Part shown: one piece after another, positions 24,478 through 33,059 of the stretch
Layout of the letters: each line of letters opens with the position of its first letter
Position numbering within the stretch: position 1 is the stretch's first letter
Assembly (NCBI GenBank): GCA_964398955.1
Contig: CAYNOZ010000002.1
Location: forward strand, 1-45,859
DNA: 45,859 nucleotides
Direction: 5' to 3'
Source: CAYNOZ01 sp964398955
Lineage (GTDB): Archaea; Methanobacteriota_B; Thermococci; Thermococcales; CAYNOZ01
The notes under the pieces: model-generated
Seen by the model: the letters and a program-made list of their open reading frames with translations, nothing else
The model's database searches: none
Told to the model about the DNA's origin: nothing
Made by a program: the position numbers and the translations under genes

Positions 24478-25008
24478 ATGGAGAAAATTGAACTTGATAG
24501 AACATCTTTTAAGGCATTAGCCTCTGATACGAGGATAAGAATTATTAAAAAGCTTCATGAAAAAGATAAAAGAATTACTGATTTATCTAAAGATTTAGAT
24601 CTAACTAAACCTACAATATCAGAACATTTAAAGAAACTAGAAGCCTCAAACCTTGTACAAAGAAAATCAGAACAGAAAGCTAGAAAAAGAGTGTACTATG
24701 GATTAACAGAAAAAAGCAAATCACTACTAGAACCAAAATTTACTAGAAACGTAAAAATACTACTAGGATTATCAATAATATCATTTATAGGAGGATTAAC
24801 CAAATTTTATCAATCAATTAACACTAAAACTGGAGGAGATTCACAAATAGGAGTAATGAACACCCCTGAATACTCCACAGCCTCTACCATAGACAAACTC
24901 ATACAAAACCCACCATGGCTAGGAATAATCCTACTAATAACAACATTAACATTCATCACAGTAACCGCCTGGTACTATAAAAATAAAACACCAACAATCC
25001 GAAAATAA
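24478..25008 (+). CDS. ArsR-like winged-helix regulator with two C-terminal membrane helices
   Basis: The N-terminal 85 residues are an ArsR-type winged helix: FKALASDTRIRIIKKL, the helix-turn-helix ITDLSKDLDLTKPTISEHLKKLEASNLV, and a wing ending RKRVYYGLT. No metal-binding Cys pair is present. Two membrane helices follow (about 92-112 and 148-168), separated by an outward loop of about 35 residues (TKTGGDSQIGVMN and following). It is thus a membrane-bound one-component regulator that could sense an extracellular signal. The inverted repeat in its own promoter is a plausible binding site. Length 176 residues. The 3' half is A/C-rich. Confidence 0.82.
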   Translation: MEKIELDRTSFKALASDTRIRIIKKLHEKDKRITDLSKDLDLTKPTISEHLKKLEASNLVQRKSEQKARKRVYYGLTEKSKSLLEPKFTRNVKILLGLSIISFIGGLTKFYQSINTKTGGDSQIGVMNTPEYSTASTIDKLIQNPPWLGIILLITTLTFITVTAWYYKNKTPTIRK

Positions 25009-25163
25009 CAAATAAACAAACAAAAATAATAAAAAACTATTTTCCTTAAACAAATAATTAGATTTATTCCCTAAAAATTCAATAAACCAACTTAAAGTAT
25101 TTTTATGAAAATAAATAACCAAAAAAGACATAAAGAGATAAAAACATACTTAAAAGATTAACT

Positions 25164-26390
25164 ATGAACTTTGATCATGAAATCGATAGAACTGGGACTA
25201 ATTCGCTGAAGTGGGACTTCAGAGAAGAATACTTAGGAAGAGATGATGTCCTCCCAATGTGGGTCGCAGATTCTGACTGGAAAACAGCAAAACCTATTCT
25301 CAAATCAATAAAGAAAAGGATTGATCATGGAATCCTCGGTTATACAAAAGCTGGGAAAAAACATGATGAAGCCGTCATAAATTGGGTTAAAAGAAAATAT
25401 GGATGGAATATTAATTCAGAGTGGATAGTTTACACTAGTGGAATTGTACCATCGCTGAGCGTTTCAGTTAGAGCATTCACAAATTCTGGAGACGGAGTTT
25501 TAATTCAAACCCCTGTTTATTATCCATTTTTTTCCGTAATCAAGAATAATGGCGCTCATATAGTTAACAACCAGCTAATTTATGATAGATCTAATAATGA
25601 GTATGATATCAACTTTGAAGACTTAAAAAGTAAATTAGAACCTGATCAAAATTTAATTGGTACTAAATCAAGAGTCAAGATGATGATTCTCTGTAATCCT
25701 CACAACCCTGTCGGTAAGGTTTGGAGCAAGAAAAAACTTAGAAAAATTGGAAAGATGGCTTTAGAAAACGATGTATTAGTAGTTTCAGATGAAATACATT
25801 CTGATATTATCTTTAATGGTGAACATACACCTTTTTCCTCTATTTCAGAAAAAATAGCTGAAAATTCCATAACGATGATTTCCCCAAGTAAGACTTTCAA
25901 TATTGCAGGTCTCCATATAGGGATAGCTATAATTCCAAATCCTAGGATAAGGAAGATTTTTGAAGAAAATAGAGAACATCTTCTGAAGGAAGGAAACGTA
26001 TTGGGTTTAACTGCTCTCAAAGCAGCTTACAAACACGGCGATGAATGGTTAAATAAACAAATATCATATCTTCAGGGAAATAGAGATTTTGCAACTGAAT
26101 ATGTGAAGAAAAATATTCCTAAAGTTGAACCTATTCAACCTGAGGGAACTTTTCTACTTTGGTTGGATTTTCATGATTTTGATGTAGAATCTGAAAAACT
26201 TAATGAGTTTATTGTTGAAGAGGCAGGTGTAGGGTTAGATGATGGTTTGTGGTTTGGACCTGGGGGTGAAGGTTTTTTAAGACTAAATTTTGCTTGTCCT
26301 AGATCTACTTTAGAAAAAGGTTTGAAATCAATTGAAGAAGCAATTAAGAAGAAATATTCTTCTGTTGATCCGAGTTTTTTGGAGAGCTAA
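25164..26390 (+). CDS. MalY/PatB-type PLP enzyme (cystathionine beta-lyase or aminotransferase)
   Basis: This fold-type I PLP enzyme has 408 residues. The N-terminal DDVLPMWVADSDWKTA and HGILGYTK are the MalY/PatB signature. Other sites are CNPHNPVGKVW, VVSDEIHSDI and the Schiff-base Lys in SPSKTFNIAGLHIG (about residue 241), with the substrate Arg in FLRLNFACPRSTLEKGL. MalY-like enzymes split cystathionine or cysteine conjugates, and some act as transaminases, so the precise reaction is open. It ends five bases before the converging trkA gene. A TATA-like TACTTAAAAG at 25146-25155 is unusually close to the start codon (9 bases), so the promoter position is unclear. Confidence 0.88.
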   Translation: MNFDHEIDRTGTNSLKWDFREEYLGRDDVLPMWVADSDWKTAKPILKSIKKRIDHGILGYTKAGKKHDEAVINWVKRKYGWNINSEWIVYTSGIVPSLSVSVRAFTNSGDGVLIQTPVYYPFFSVIKNNGAHIVNNQLIYDRSNNEYDINFEDLKSKLEPDQNLIGTKSRVKMMILCNPHNPVGKVWSKKKLRKIGKMALENDVLVVSDEIHSDIIFNGEHTPFSSISEKIAENSITMISPSKTFNIAGLHIGIAIIPNPRIRKIFEENREHLLKEGNVLGLTALKAAYKHGDEWLNKQISYLQGNRDFATEYVKKNIPKVEPIQPEGTFLLWLDFHDFDVESEKLNEFIVEEAGVGLDDGLWFGPGGEGFLRLNFACPRSTLEKGLKSIEEAIKKKYSSVDPSFLES

Positions 26391-26395
26391 GTGTT

Positions 26396-27067
26396 TTAGC
26401 TTTCCTTGCCTGTGAAAACTTTAGTGATTTCTTTTGTTGCTCCTTTTTGAGAGAATACTGTTATTAAATCTCCTTCTTTAATTTCTGTATCTCCTTTTGG
26501 TGTGATTAGATTATGATCTCTATCTATTGCTAGTACTATAGTTTTTTGATCTATTAATCCTTTATTTGCTGATTCTTCTAATGTTTTATCAATTAAAGGT
26601 GATTCAGAAGTAACTGTTATTTCAAATACTTCTGCTCCTTTTGTCAGTTTCATATAATTCTTAATAGAAGGTTTTTTCATAGCTCTATACAGATATTCTG
26701 CGATAAGTTCATCTGGATCACCTATTACATTAACTCCAAGTTCTCTGAAATATCTAACATGACTAGTATGATTAACAAGACTTATTAAGGAAGGTATCTC
26801 AAAATCTTTTGCATTAAGCATAACCATAATATTTGCTGAGTCATCAGAAGTAGTTGAAATTATTGCATCTGCATTATCAGCACCAGCATCCTTTAAGGTA
26901 TCTCTTATCGTTGCATCACCCTTTATAAAAACAGAATCATATCTGGATGAAGCTCTATTAATTTTTTCTTCATCCTCATCTATAACCACGACATCATGAT
27001 GATCCTTTAAAGCAAATTCAAGAGTCTTCAAACCAATATCCCCCGCTCCAACTATGATCATATACAT
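26396..27067 (-). CDS. trkA: TrkA-type potassium channel/transporter regulatory subunit (RCK)
   Basis: The 223 residues comprise an RCK_N Rossmann domain (MIIVGAGDIGLKTLEFAL; acidic ribose-binding end VVIDEDEEKI; KGDATIRDTL) and an RCK_C domain (about 135-215, with EVTITVTSESPLIDKT-like strands and ITPKGDTEIKEGDLITVF). It gates Trk/Ktr-type K+ uptake by binding nucleotides. The membrane partner TrkH is not in the window. Potassium control fits a salt-in lifestyle. The gene converges on the PLP enzyme gene with five bases between. The start ATG at 27067 has TTAAGAGGT-like sequence upstream on its strand. Confidence 0.92.
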   Translation of the reverse strand: MYMIIVGAGDIGLKTLEFALKDHHDVVVIDEDEEKINRASSRYDSVFIKGDATIRDTLKDAGADNADAIISTTSDDSANIMVMLNAKDFEIPSLISLVNHTSHVRYFRELGVNVIGDPDELIAEYLYRAMKKPSIKNYMKLTKGAEVFEITVTSESPLIDKTLEESANKGLIDQKTIVLAIDRDHNLITPKGDTEIKEGDLITVFSQKGATKEITKVFTGKES

Positions 27068-27124
27068 TAAGAATACCTCTTAAATTTGCATATAGATTAA
27101 GTTATTTTAAAGTTATGTTTCCAG

Positions 27125-27436
27125 AATGTGACATCTCATCCAACTTGAAGGTTAGAGCTTCCAATAGTCAAACAATTCCAATCAAAGGTTGAGATGTTAC
27201 CGTGGAAGTGGTGAAAATTTAAGGGCCACAGACTCTTCATAGTCATCATTGATCCTTCTCCACTCTATAAATTACACCCAGAATAGGGAAAGAGTCGTAA
27301 CGTAGCCTAAGAGTTCAAGGGTACTGCCATTTTTACTGTTCATAGGTAAAGAGGGATTTATTCCTCGAAACTCCTAACCCCTCCAAAATTGGCAGCATAA
27401 ACTTGAAGAGGGGTTTACAAGAGGCCTGTAACGACC
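27125..27436. ncRNA. structured non-coding RNA candidate of about 310 nt, strand uncertain
   Basis: There is no ORF, but stems are abundant: GTGACATCTCA (27128-27138) with TGAGATGTTAC (27190-27200); GTGG (27202) with CCAC (27226); GACTCTT (27231) with AGAGTC (27291); GTCGT (27294) with ACGAC (27431). A long compound arm pairs TTCAAG (27314), CTGCC (27324) and TTTT with AAAA (27385), GGCAG (27391) and CTTGAA (27402). The size is that of RNase P RNA or SRP RNA, but I cannot find their invariant core motifs on either strand, so the class is left open. Confidence 0.5.
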
Positions 27437-27881
27437 TAATTATCCATTGGAATTATTGGAACTTAGTATAAGGTTTGGAATATCTTCTCCTAAAGAAAAA
27501 AGTCTTTTGATCCTTTGTTTAAAGTTTTAATTTTAATAAATTTTGTTAAAAAATCTTAAAAATTGATTATTTATTATTTAGGTTAAAGAAAAGCTACCTC
27601 TATAAAGGAAAATTCTAAAGGTTTTAAATCCAGCCGTTGGGAATTAAGATTCCTTGATACTCGAACCCAAAAAATCTAAAAACTTTTGATAAATTCTTTT
27701 ATAATAAGACTTTGATATTTTCCTTAAATTCATATTTGCATAAAATTCGTCTCATCCCTTGGTCTCTTCAAAATCTTAAATATGGAAAAATAAAAATAAT
27801 GTCTTAGTTGAAACCTTGGATTAATTAAATGTTTTTAAGTAAGACATTAATGATTTTAATATTGAATCGAGGAATTTTAAT
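27437..27881. other. AT-rich spacer before coaD
   Basis: No gene is seen. A GAGGAATTTTAAT ribosome site directly precedes the coaD start, and TTAAATG-like TATA candidates lie near 27825-27850. Confidence 0.35.
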
Positions 27882-28388
27882 ATGAAAAATGTGGATTTAA
27901 AGTCTAATAAAAGGCGAAGAAAATATGATAAAATTGTAACAGCTGGAACTTTCGATAGGCTTCATTTAGGTCATTTATACCTACTTACAAAAGCTTTTAA
28001 ACTTTCTGAATATGTTTACATAGGTATAACTGATGATCAAATGATAAAAGATAAGGAAAAGTCTAATGAAATATGGGATTACAAGAAAAGATTTGCAGAG
28101 ATACTTAATTTTCTTAAGGATCAAAGAAACTACAGATTGTTTAGAATTAACAATCCATATGGATTTACGCTTAAATTTAAAGACTTAGATGCAATATTAG
28201 TTAGTAAAGAAACGGAAAATACTGGAAAAAAGATTAACAAAAGAAGAAAAGAAAAAGGATTTCCAAAACTTAAAATAGAAACCATAGAAATGATAAAATC
28301 TGAAAAAGGAAACAGAATAAGTTCAACCAAAATAAGAAAAAACAAAATAGACAGAGAAGGAAAACTAAAACTAAAAAGATTCATGTAA
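27882..28388 (+). CDS. coaD: phosphopantetheine adenylyltransferase, archaeal type
   Basis: It transfers AMP to 4'-phosphopantetheine in coenzyme A synthesis. The nucleotidyltransferase signature is TAGTFDRLHLGHLYLL (about 21-36, HxGH motif). The second nucleotide motif is NRISSTKIRKNKI (about 145-157), and DAILVSKETENTGKKINKRRKEKG is the archaeal PPAT segment. The 168-residue length is usual. The C-terminal tail is Lys-rich. It is monocistronic, with GAGGA before the ATG, and is followed by a C/D box RNA gene. Known archaeal enzymes of this family act on phosphopantetheine; other cytidylyltransferase-like substrates are less likely. Confidence 0.9.
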   Translation: MKNVDLKSNKRRRKYDKIVTAGTFDRLHLGHLYLLTKAFKLSEYVYIGITDDQMIKDKEKSNEIWDYKKRFAEILNFLKDQRNYRLFRINNPYGFTLKFKDLDAILVSKETENTGKKINKRRKEKGFPKLKIETIEMIKSEKGNRISSTKIRKNKIDREGKLKLKRFM

Positions 28389-28472
28389 AACCAAAAACAA
28401 AAAATCTCTCAAAATCTTAAAAAAGAGAACAAGAAAATAAAAAAATATATTAATCAGAAAGAATAATTCAAG

Positions 28473-28530
28473 ACGTGATGACCCTGGCTCGACCGACCGT
28501 AAGGGATGACGAAGATTTCGAGTTCTGAAA
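28473..28530 (+). ncRNA. C/D box guide sRNA
   Basis: C box GTGATGA at 28475-28481, D' box CCGA near 28494-28497, C' box GGATGACG near 28504-28511 and D box CTGA at 28525-28528, with the compact spacing of archaeal box C/D sRNAs. The guide before D is AAGATTTCGAGTT; the guide before D' is CCCTGGCTCGA. A TATA-like AATATATTAAT lies about 25 bases upstream. Targets for 2'-O-methylation (rRNA or tRNA) cannot be named from this window. Confidence 0.75.
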
Positions 28531-28595
28531 CCTTTAAATTCTATCTATTTTTTAATAAGAAAGAAAATATAGTTAATAAAGATTATATTGTTTTT

Positions 28596-29768
28596 TTAAG
28601 TTTCTAAATCCTCAGGTAAGGCTTTTTCCCACTGTTCTTTAGCCAATTTTCCGTTGTATTTGAATTGATCGATTTGATCCTTTGCTTTTTCCTTTTTCTT
28701 CTGATGATCTTCCAAGAAATCATTGATCTTATCAATCAATTGTGCTTTACATTCTCCACATAAGATATCTCCATTTTTGCAGTCCATAAACCTTTGCTCT
28801 AGATCTTCGTCACTCTCTTCGAACAAAATCTTGAACCATTTAAAGACCACACAGACTTCTGGTTTTCCTCCTTTTTTTCTCTGTTCTTTTGCGGTAGTTC
28901 TTCCCCCAGTATAAGCATTTTTATTTATTTTTTCCTTTACCTCTTCTTCGGTATCGCTAAGATATACAGCGGTTTTCTTCTTGCTTGAACTCATTTTCCC
29001 TGACATACCTGTTAAACTTGGGAAAAACTTTGAATGTACTGCAGCTACTTTATGATACCCTAAACTTTCCGCATAATCTCTTTGAATTCTCCAGTATGGA
29101 TCTTGATCAATCGCAGCAGGTATTAAACATCTTTTCTTTTCAAAAAAGGTAGGAGCTGCTTGAACTGCTGGATAATATAAGGAACCTAAATTTGTTTGTC
29201 TATCAAAACCGAAAACAGCATTAGCCTCAGAAAAATTAACTTTTTTAGATATTTCTAATGCCATCTCATATATTTGACTAAATTCAGAATCCTGAAAAAT
29301 GAAAGTTTTATCCGGATCAAATCCAACGGCTATAATATCCAGAATATTATCCAAAGCCCATTTTTTGGTTTCTTCTAAAGATAAATCCTTAACTAAAAAC
29401 TTTTCATCATCTGTAATCTGGATATATAGATTCACATCGAATTTATCTTGAAGCCATTTAGTTACTACGAAGGATGAAATATGGCCAATATGCATTGGAC
29501 CTGATGGACCTCTCCCAGTATATAAAAAGAAATCATCTCCATTTTCATAATCATCTAAAACTTTATCAAAATCCCGGTGAGAGAAAAAGAAATCCCTCTT
29601 GAAAAAGTTGTGCAATTCTCCAGTATGTTTCTCCATCCTATTCTTAATTTTTTTATCTAATCTATTAGTGCCAAATTTTTTGATTAATTTATTATAATCC
29701 ACTTTTCCCTTAACATCCCAGGGAGATACCTCAAATCCTTCATCTTCTCCATTTGCATCTGTATCCAT
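28596..29768 (-). CDS. trpS: tryptophanyl-tRNA synthetase
   Basis: This class I synthetase has 390 residues. The HIGH-type motif is GPSGPMHIGHI (about 87-97) and the KMSKS-type motif is GKMSSSKKKTAVYLSD. Archaeal/eukaryotic TrpRS features are FGFDRQTNLGSLYYP and AAIDQDPYWRIQRDYA, which bind the amino acid. The ATG at 29768 is chosen because AGGAGG lies eight bases before it; the frame also offers TTG one codon earlier. TTATAAAA at about 29790 is the likely TATA box. A conspicuous hairpin lies about 130 bases upstream. Confidence 0.94.
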   Translation of the reverse strand: MDTDANGEDEGFEVSPWDVKGKVDYNKLIKKFGTNRLDKKIKNRMEKHTGELHNFFKRDFFFSHRDFDKVLDDYENGDDFFLYTGRGPSGPMHIGHISSFVVTKWLQDKFDVNLYIQITDDEKFLVKDLSLEETKKWALDNILDIIAVGFDPDKTFIFQDSEFSQIYEMALEISKKVNFSEANAVFGFDRQTNLGSLYYPAVQAAPTFFEKKRCLIPAAIDQDPYWRIQRDYAESLGYHKVAAVHSKFFPSLTGMSGKMSSSKKKTAVYLSDTEEEVKEKINKNAYTGGRTTAKEQRKKGGKPEVCVVFKWFKILFEESDEDLEQRFMDCKNGDILCGECKAQLIDKINDFLEDHQKKKEKAKDQIDQFKYNGKLAKEQWEKALPEDLET

Positions 29769-29892
29769 CAATAAAGCCTCCTAGAAAAGTTTTTATAACA
29801 TTTAAGAATTCTCTTGTAGAAAATCAAGAATAACATATAGTATGGGTTAATCAGATCAGTAGTTTCACTAGTTTCTTTGCCAAAATCGACCA

Positions 29893-29923
29893 CCGGCAAT
29901 ATTCAACACCATATTAATACCGG
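29893..29923. repeat. hairpin between trpS and a small upstream gene
   Basis: CCGGCAATATT and AATACCGG form an imperfect stem with a loop of about 12 bases. It lies outside the predicted trpS transcript, between it and the 35-residue membrane peptide gene, so it is more likely the end of the latter's transcript than a trpS attenuator. Confidence 0.35.
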
Positions 29924-30076
29924 GAGTTTTTGTAATCCTGAATATTTAAAACTTTCTGTCATACCTTTTCAAGAAAATTAATAATATTTCAATTCAAAGT
30001 AAAAATCAACAAAGCTTATAAATTCTCTATAAATGAGATTAGAAATACAAAGAAAGTCGATGAGATAATGATCAAT

Positions 30077-30184
30077 TCATATTAACCATGAAACAAGCAT
30101 TAAAAACATTAGAAAAGCTATTATTCCTATAACGAAAAAGTAACCCTCCCAAATCTCAAAAATTATGTTTGAGATACCCGACAT
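30077..30184 (-). CDS. 35-residue single-span membrane peptide
   Basis: The minus-strand frame encodes MSGISNIIFEIWEGYFFVIG followed by IIAFLMFLMLVSWLI, a short amphipathic start and one long hydrophobic helix. AAAGGG lies five bases before the ATG. No family is recognised. It is isolated: about 300 bases from trpS, 270 from the squalene-synthase gene. Small hydrophobic proteins of this size are easily missed by gene callers. The remaining sequence between 30185 and 30451 is AT-rich and empty. Confidence 0.45.
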   Translation of the reverse strand: MSGISNIIFEIWEGYFFVIGIIAFLMFLMLVSWLI

Positions 30185-30451
30185 TCAATCCCTTTACATA
30201 TAGGAAATTGATGGTAATAAGACTTTCCCAAATGAAAAATTATATTTAAAAAAGATTCAGTATTTTTATAAATAGTTAAGATAAGTAATTTTAAATCAAA
30301 TTTAAAAGTCTAAAAAATTTTTATTAAAAAAATCAAAGCTTTTAATTATAAAATTTAAAAAATTAAGAAATTTATGTACTCTCAATGATCTCCTTTATAA
30401 TTAAATTACTTTTCACCAAAATCATAGACAGAATCAAATCTAAGGACTCTT

Positions 30452-31492
30452 TTAAACGTTAATTTTAGTTTCTTTTGTTATCTCTTTGCTTTTTGCTGTT
30501 TCAGATAATCTTTCGAAGAATTCATTGCTTTTTATGCTGTTAGGAACATGTTCTAGGATCGCGAAAACTTCATTCCTAGATATTTTAATTGAACCTGGTT
30601 TCAGAATTTTTGATTTGTTATCTTTTACTTCTCGTAGTGTGCTTACTGCTAACATGTAAGGTATTATAGTGAATTCTCTTGCATCCTTTGCTTTAGTGGG
30701 AATAAATTTTATGTATTGTTTCGCTTTTTTTAATTTAGTTGTTGCATGTTCGTTAAGTTCGTCTATAGCTTCTAGGACTGATTTTTCATCTTTAAAAATT
30801 TTTCCTTGTGTAGTTCCATGTTTCTGAAGTAGCTTTTGTGGTATGAAAATGCTGTTTTCTTCGTGATAATCTGCATATATGTCTTTAATTATATTGACTG
30901 TCTGAAGGGCTTCTCCAAATTCTTTTGAATTTTTACTCATCTTGGTTACTGTGTTTCCCTCTAAATCATGATAATATGAAAATATCTCAGTTAATAGATT
31001 CCCTACTGTACCTGCAACGTAATAACAGTACTCGCTAAATTCATCCATGGTTTTTATTCTAATTGTTCCATTATAACGGTCTATAATATCTTTCATTCCC
31101 TCTATCATTTCAGTTATGTGGGGTCTAACTGATCCTTTAATTTTATCAGGAAATGTTTCGAATAATCTTAAAACTCTATCAGAGTTTTTAACTAAATCCC
31201 AATAAGCTATATCTTTATGAAAATCTTCAGTTTCTTGAATAAAAGATTTTACATCAGATTTAGATCTATTAGGATTGTTAAATATCTTATTATACTTATT
31301 TAGTAGTTCTTTCTTCTTTTCTAACGGTATATTAGGATCATCCTCTATAGTATCCGGTATCCTGCACAACAAGTAACTAACACAAATAAAATCACTTAAA
31401 GGATCGCTAACCCTCTCTATACCAATAGCGAAGGTTCTAGATACATCCTGAATTACATTATGACAGTACTCGGAATCTGTTTGGCTTTTCAT
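30452..31492 (-). CDS. squalene/phytoene synthase family protein
   Basis: This trans-isoprenyl head-to-head synthase has 346 residues. First Asp-rich motif: CRIPDTIEDD (about 47-56). Second: NIIKDIYADYHEEN (about 201-214). YCYYVAGTVGNLLTEIF (about 151-167) is the conserved helix that closes the site. The N-terminal QDVSRTFAIGIERV is closer to squalene synthase than to phytoene synthase. The product is probably squalene from farnesyl diphosphate; squalenes are neutral membrane lipids of many halophilic and methanogenic archaea. Carotenoid genes are not nearby. It is transcribed alone, with tRNA-Pro upstream on the same strand. Confidence 0.88.
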   Translation of the reverse strand: MKSQTDSEYCHNVIQDVSRTFAIGIERVSDPLSDFICVSYLLCRIPDTIEDDPNIPLEKKKELLNKYNKIFNNPNRSKSDVKSFIQETEDFHKDIAYWDLVKNSDRVLRLFETFPDKIKGSVRPHITEMIEGMKDIIDRYNGTIRIKTMDEFSEYCYYVAGTVGNLLTEIFSYYHDLEGNTVTKMSKNSKEFGEALQTVNIIKDIYADYHEENSIFIPQKLLQKHGTTQGKIFKDEKSVLEAIDELNEHATTKLKKAKQYIKFIPTKAKDAREFTIIPYMLAVSTLREVKDNKSKILKPGSIKISRNEVFAILEHVPNSIKSNEFFERLSETAKSKEITKETKINV

Positions 31493-31591
31493 AGTTAGTT
31501 TAGTATACCAGGGATGACTTAAATATTAATTGGTTCTTACCCAAAAGATAGTTAGGAGATACAGAACCGATTTAGAAGAAAGATAGTGTAA

Positions 31592-31669
31592 TGGTGGGGC
31601 CGCTGAGATTTGAACTCAGGTATCTAGCGCCCCATGCTAGGAGGATAGTCCAAGCTACCCTACGGCCCC
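31592..31669 (-). tRNA. tRNA-Pro (anticodon GGG)
   Basis: On the minus strand: acceptor GGGGCCG/CGGCCCC, anticodon arm CTAGC-ATGGGGC-GCTAG with anticodon GGG, T arm with GTTCAAATC, encoded CCA. With the TGG tRNA near 2.1 kb, most Pro codons are covered. Confidence 0.94.
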
Positions 31670-31850
31670 CCTGGAGACAGAAAAAATTTTATAGAATATA
31701 AACTTTTTGATCATAAGAATTTAGATTTAAATTTTTTGCATACTTTATTGAATTCGAATAGAAATACTTATAAGATTACTAATCAAATAAATTCCATTTT
31801 TAATTTATTGAAGTTTTCTAAAACTTTATAGATTGCGATGAAGGTGGCTG

Positions 31851-33059
31851 CTATTTAAATAAGTTGAAAAGATTGACTTGTACTTCTTGATTTTTTTCTA
31901 CGTAATCAATATTTTTTGGTATTTCTATGTATCCTTCAGCTTTTGTGAACGAAGTTAGAGCGAAACTTCCTTTAAAAGTTGGTATTACTTTTTTATCATC
32001 TAAGTATACTGGTAGTAAGAATTTTCTGCCTTTAGGACATTTGACTTTCTCTGTTAATTTTCCTTTTTCTTTTTTGACTGGATATGAGGTTCCTAACATT
32101 TTTTCTATTATTGGTTTGACGATTTTATGTAATTGAATTAGGCTTGATGTGGGATTGCCTGGTAGACCTATTACTGGGGTTTTTCCTATCTTGGCTATTA
32201 TTAGTGGTTTACCCGGTTTTACAGCTACTCCATGGATTAATATTTGTCCTAAATTCTCTAAAACTTTGATAGTGTAATCTTTTTCCCCGACTGATGCTCC
32301 TCCAGATATTATTATTAGTTCATTCTGTGTGTTTCTTTTTATTTTTTCTTTAAGATCTTCTTTTTTGTCTTTTCCTATTCCTAAGAATTTGGATTTGGCT
32401 CCCATCTGTTTTAATGCATCAGTTATTGTTCTACCGTTTATATCATAAATTTTTCCATTACTAAGATCTTCTCCTGGTAAGATTACTTCATCTCCGGTTG
32501 ATATTACAGATATGGATGGTTTTTGAAAGACTTTGAATTCATCTATGCCTAATGAAGAGATCAACCCGGTATCTTTGTATGTTAATTTTTTCCCTTTATT
32601 AAGAATTTTTTGTCCTTTTTTTATGTCTTCACCTTTTACTACAGTATTAAAGCTTGGATGAACACTGTTTCTTACAATAATTTGATTTTCAGACTCTTCC
32701 ACATTTTCTATCATAAGAACTGCATTAGCTCCTTCTGGTAAAGGCGCTCCAGTTGCTATCTCCATACACTCGTTTTCATTTAATTTACCAGTTTTTTGTC
32801 CAGCTCTAATTTCTCCTACCTTTTCAAGTTTTACCGAATTGGCTTCACTTGCTTTATATGTATCCTTAGCCTTTACTGCATAACCATCATACATAGATTT
32901 TTTAAAACTAGGCACATTTATAGGAGCAACAATATCTTCAGCCAATATCCTGTTCAATGATTTTTCTATAGGAATAGATTCTGTTTTAGGACCTTTTTTG
33001 CTAATTATTTCATTATTAATAATCTTCTGTACTTCTTCAAGATCTTTAACATTTAACAT
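31851..33059 (-). CDS. moeA: MoeA-type molybdopterin molybdotransferase
   Basis: The enzyme inserts molybdate (or tungstate) into adenylated molybdopterin. Visible are VPSFKKSMYDGYAV (about 55-68), IATGAPLPEGANAVL, ISTGDEVILPGEDL (about 183-196), the MoCF domain VISGGASVGEKDYT, and VIGLPGNPTSSLIQ (about 297-310). The 402-residue length is standard. It is the last gene of a leftward operon, its start directly adjoining the AMMECR1 stop. A second MoeA paralog or a periplasmic molybdate-binding fusion, common in archaea, is not seen. It implies use of molybdenum or tungsten enzymes such as formylmethanofuran dehydrogenase or formate dehydrogenase. Confidence 0.94.
   Translation of the reverse strand: MLNVKDLEEVQKIINNEIISKKGPKTESIPIEKSLNRILAEDIVAPINVPSFKKSMYDGYAVKAKDTYKASEANSVKLEKVGEIRAGQKTGKLNENECMEIATGAPLPEGANAVLMIENVEESENQIIVRNSVHPSFNTVVKGEDIKKGQKILNKGKKLTYKDTGLISSLGIDEFKVFQKPSISVISTGDEVILPGEDLSNGKIYDINGRTITDALKQMGAKSKFLGIGKDKKEDLKEKIKRNTQNELIIISGGASVGEKDYTIKVLENLGQILIHGVAVKPGKPLIIAKIGKTPVIGLPGNPTSSLIQLHKIVKPIIEKMLGTSYPVKKEKGKLTEKVKCPKGRKFLLPVYLDDKKVIPTFKGSFALTSFTKAEGYIEIPKNIDYVEKNQEVQVNLFNLFK

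Noticed and set aside
27125..27436. Naming this RNA as RNase P RNA or SRP RNA
   Set aside because: The size fits, but the conserved core sequences could not be found on either strand, so no class is assigned.
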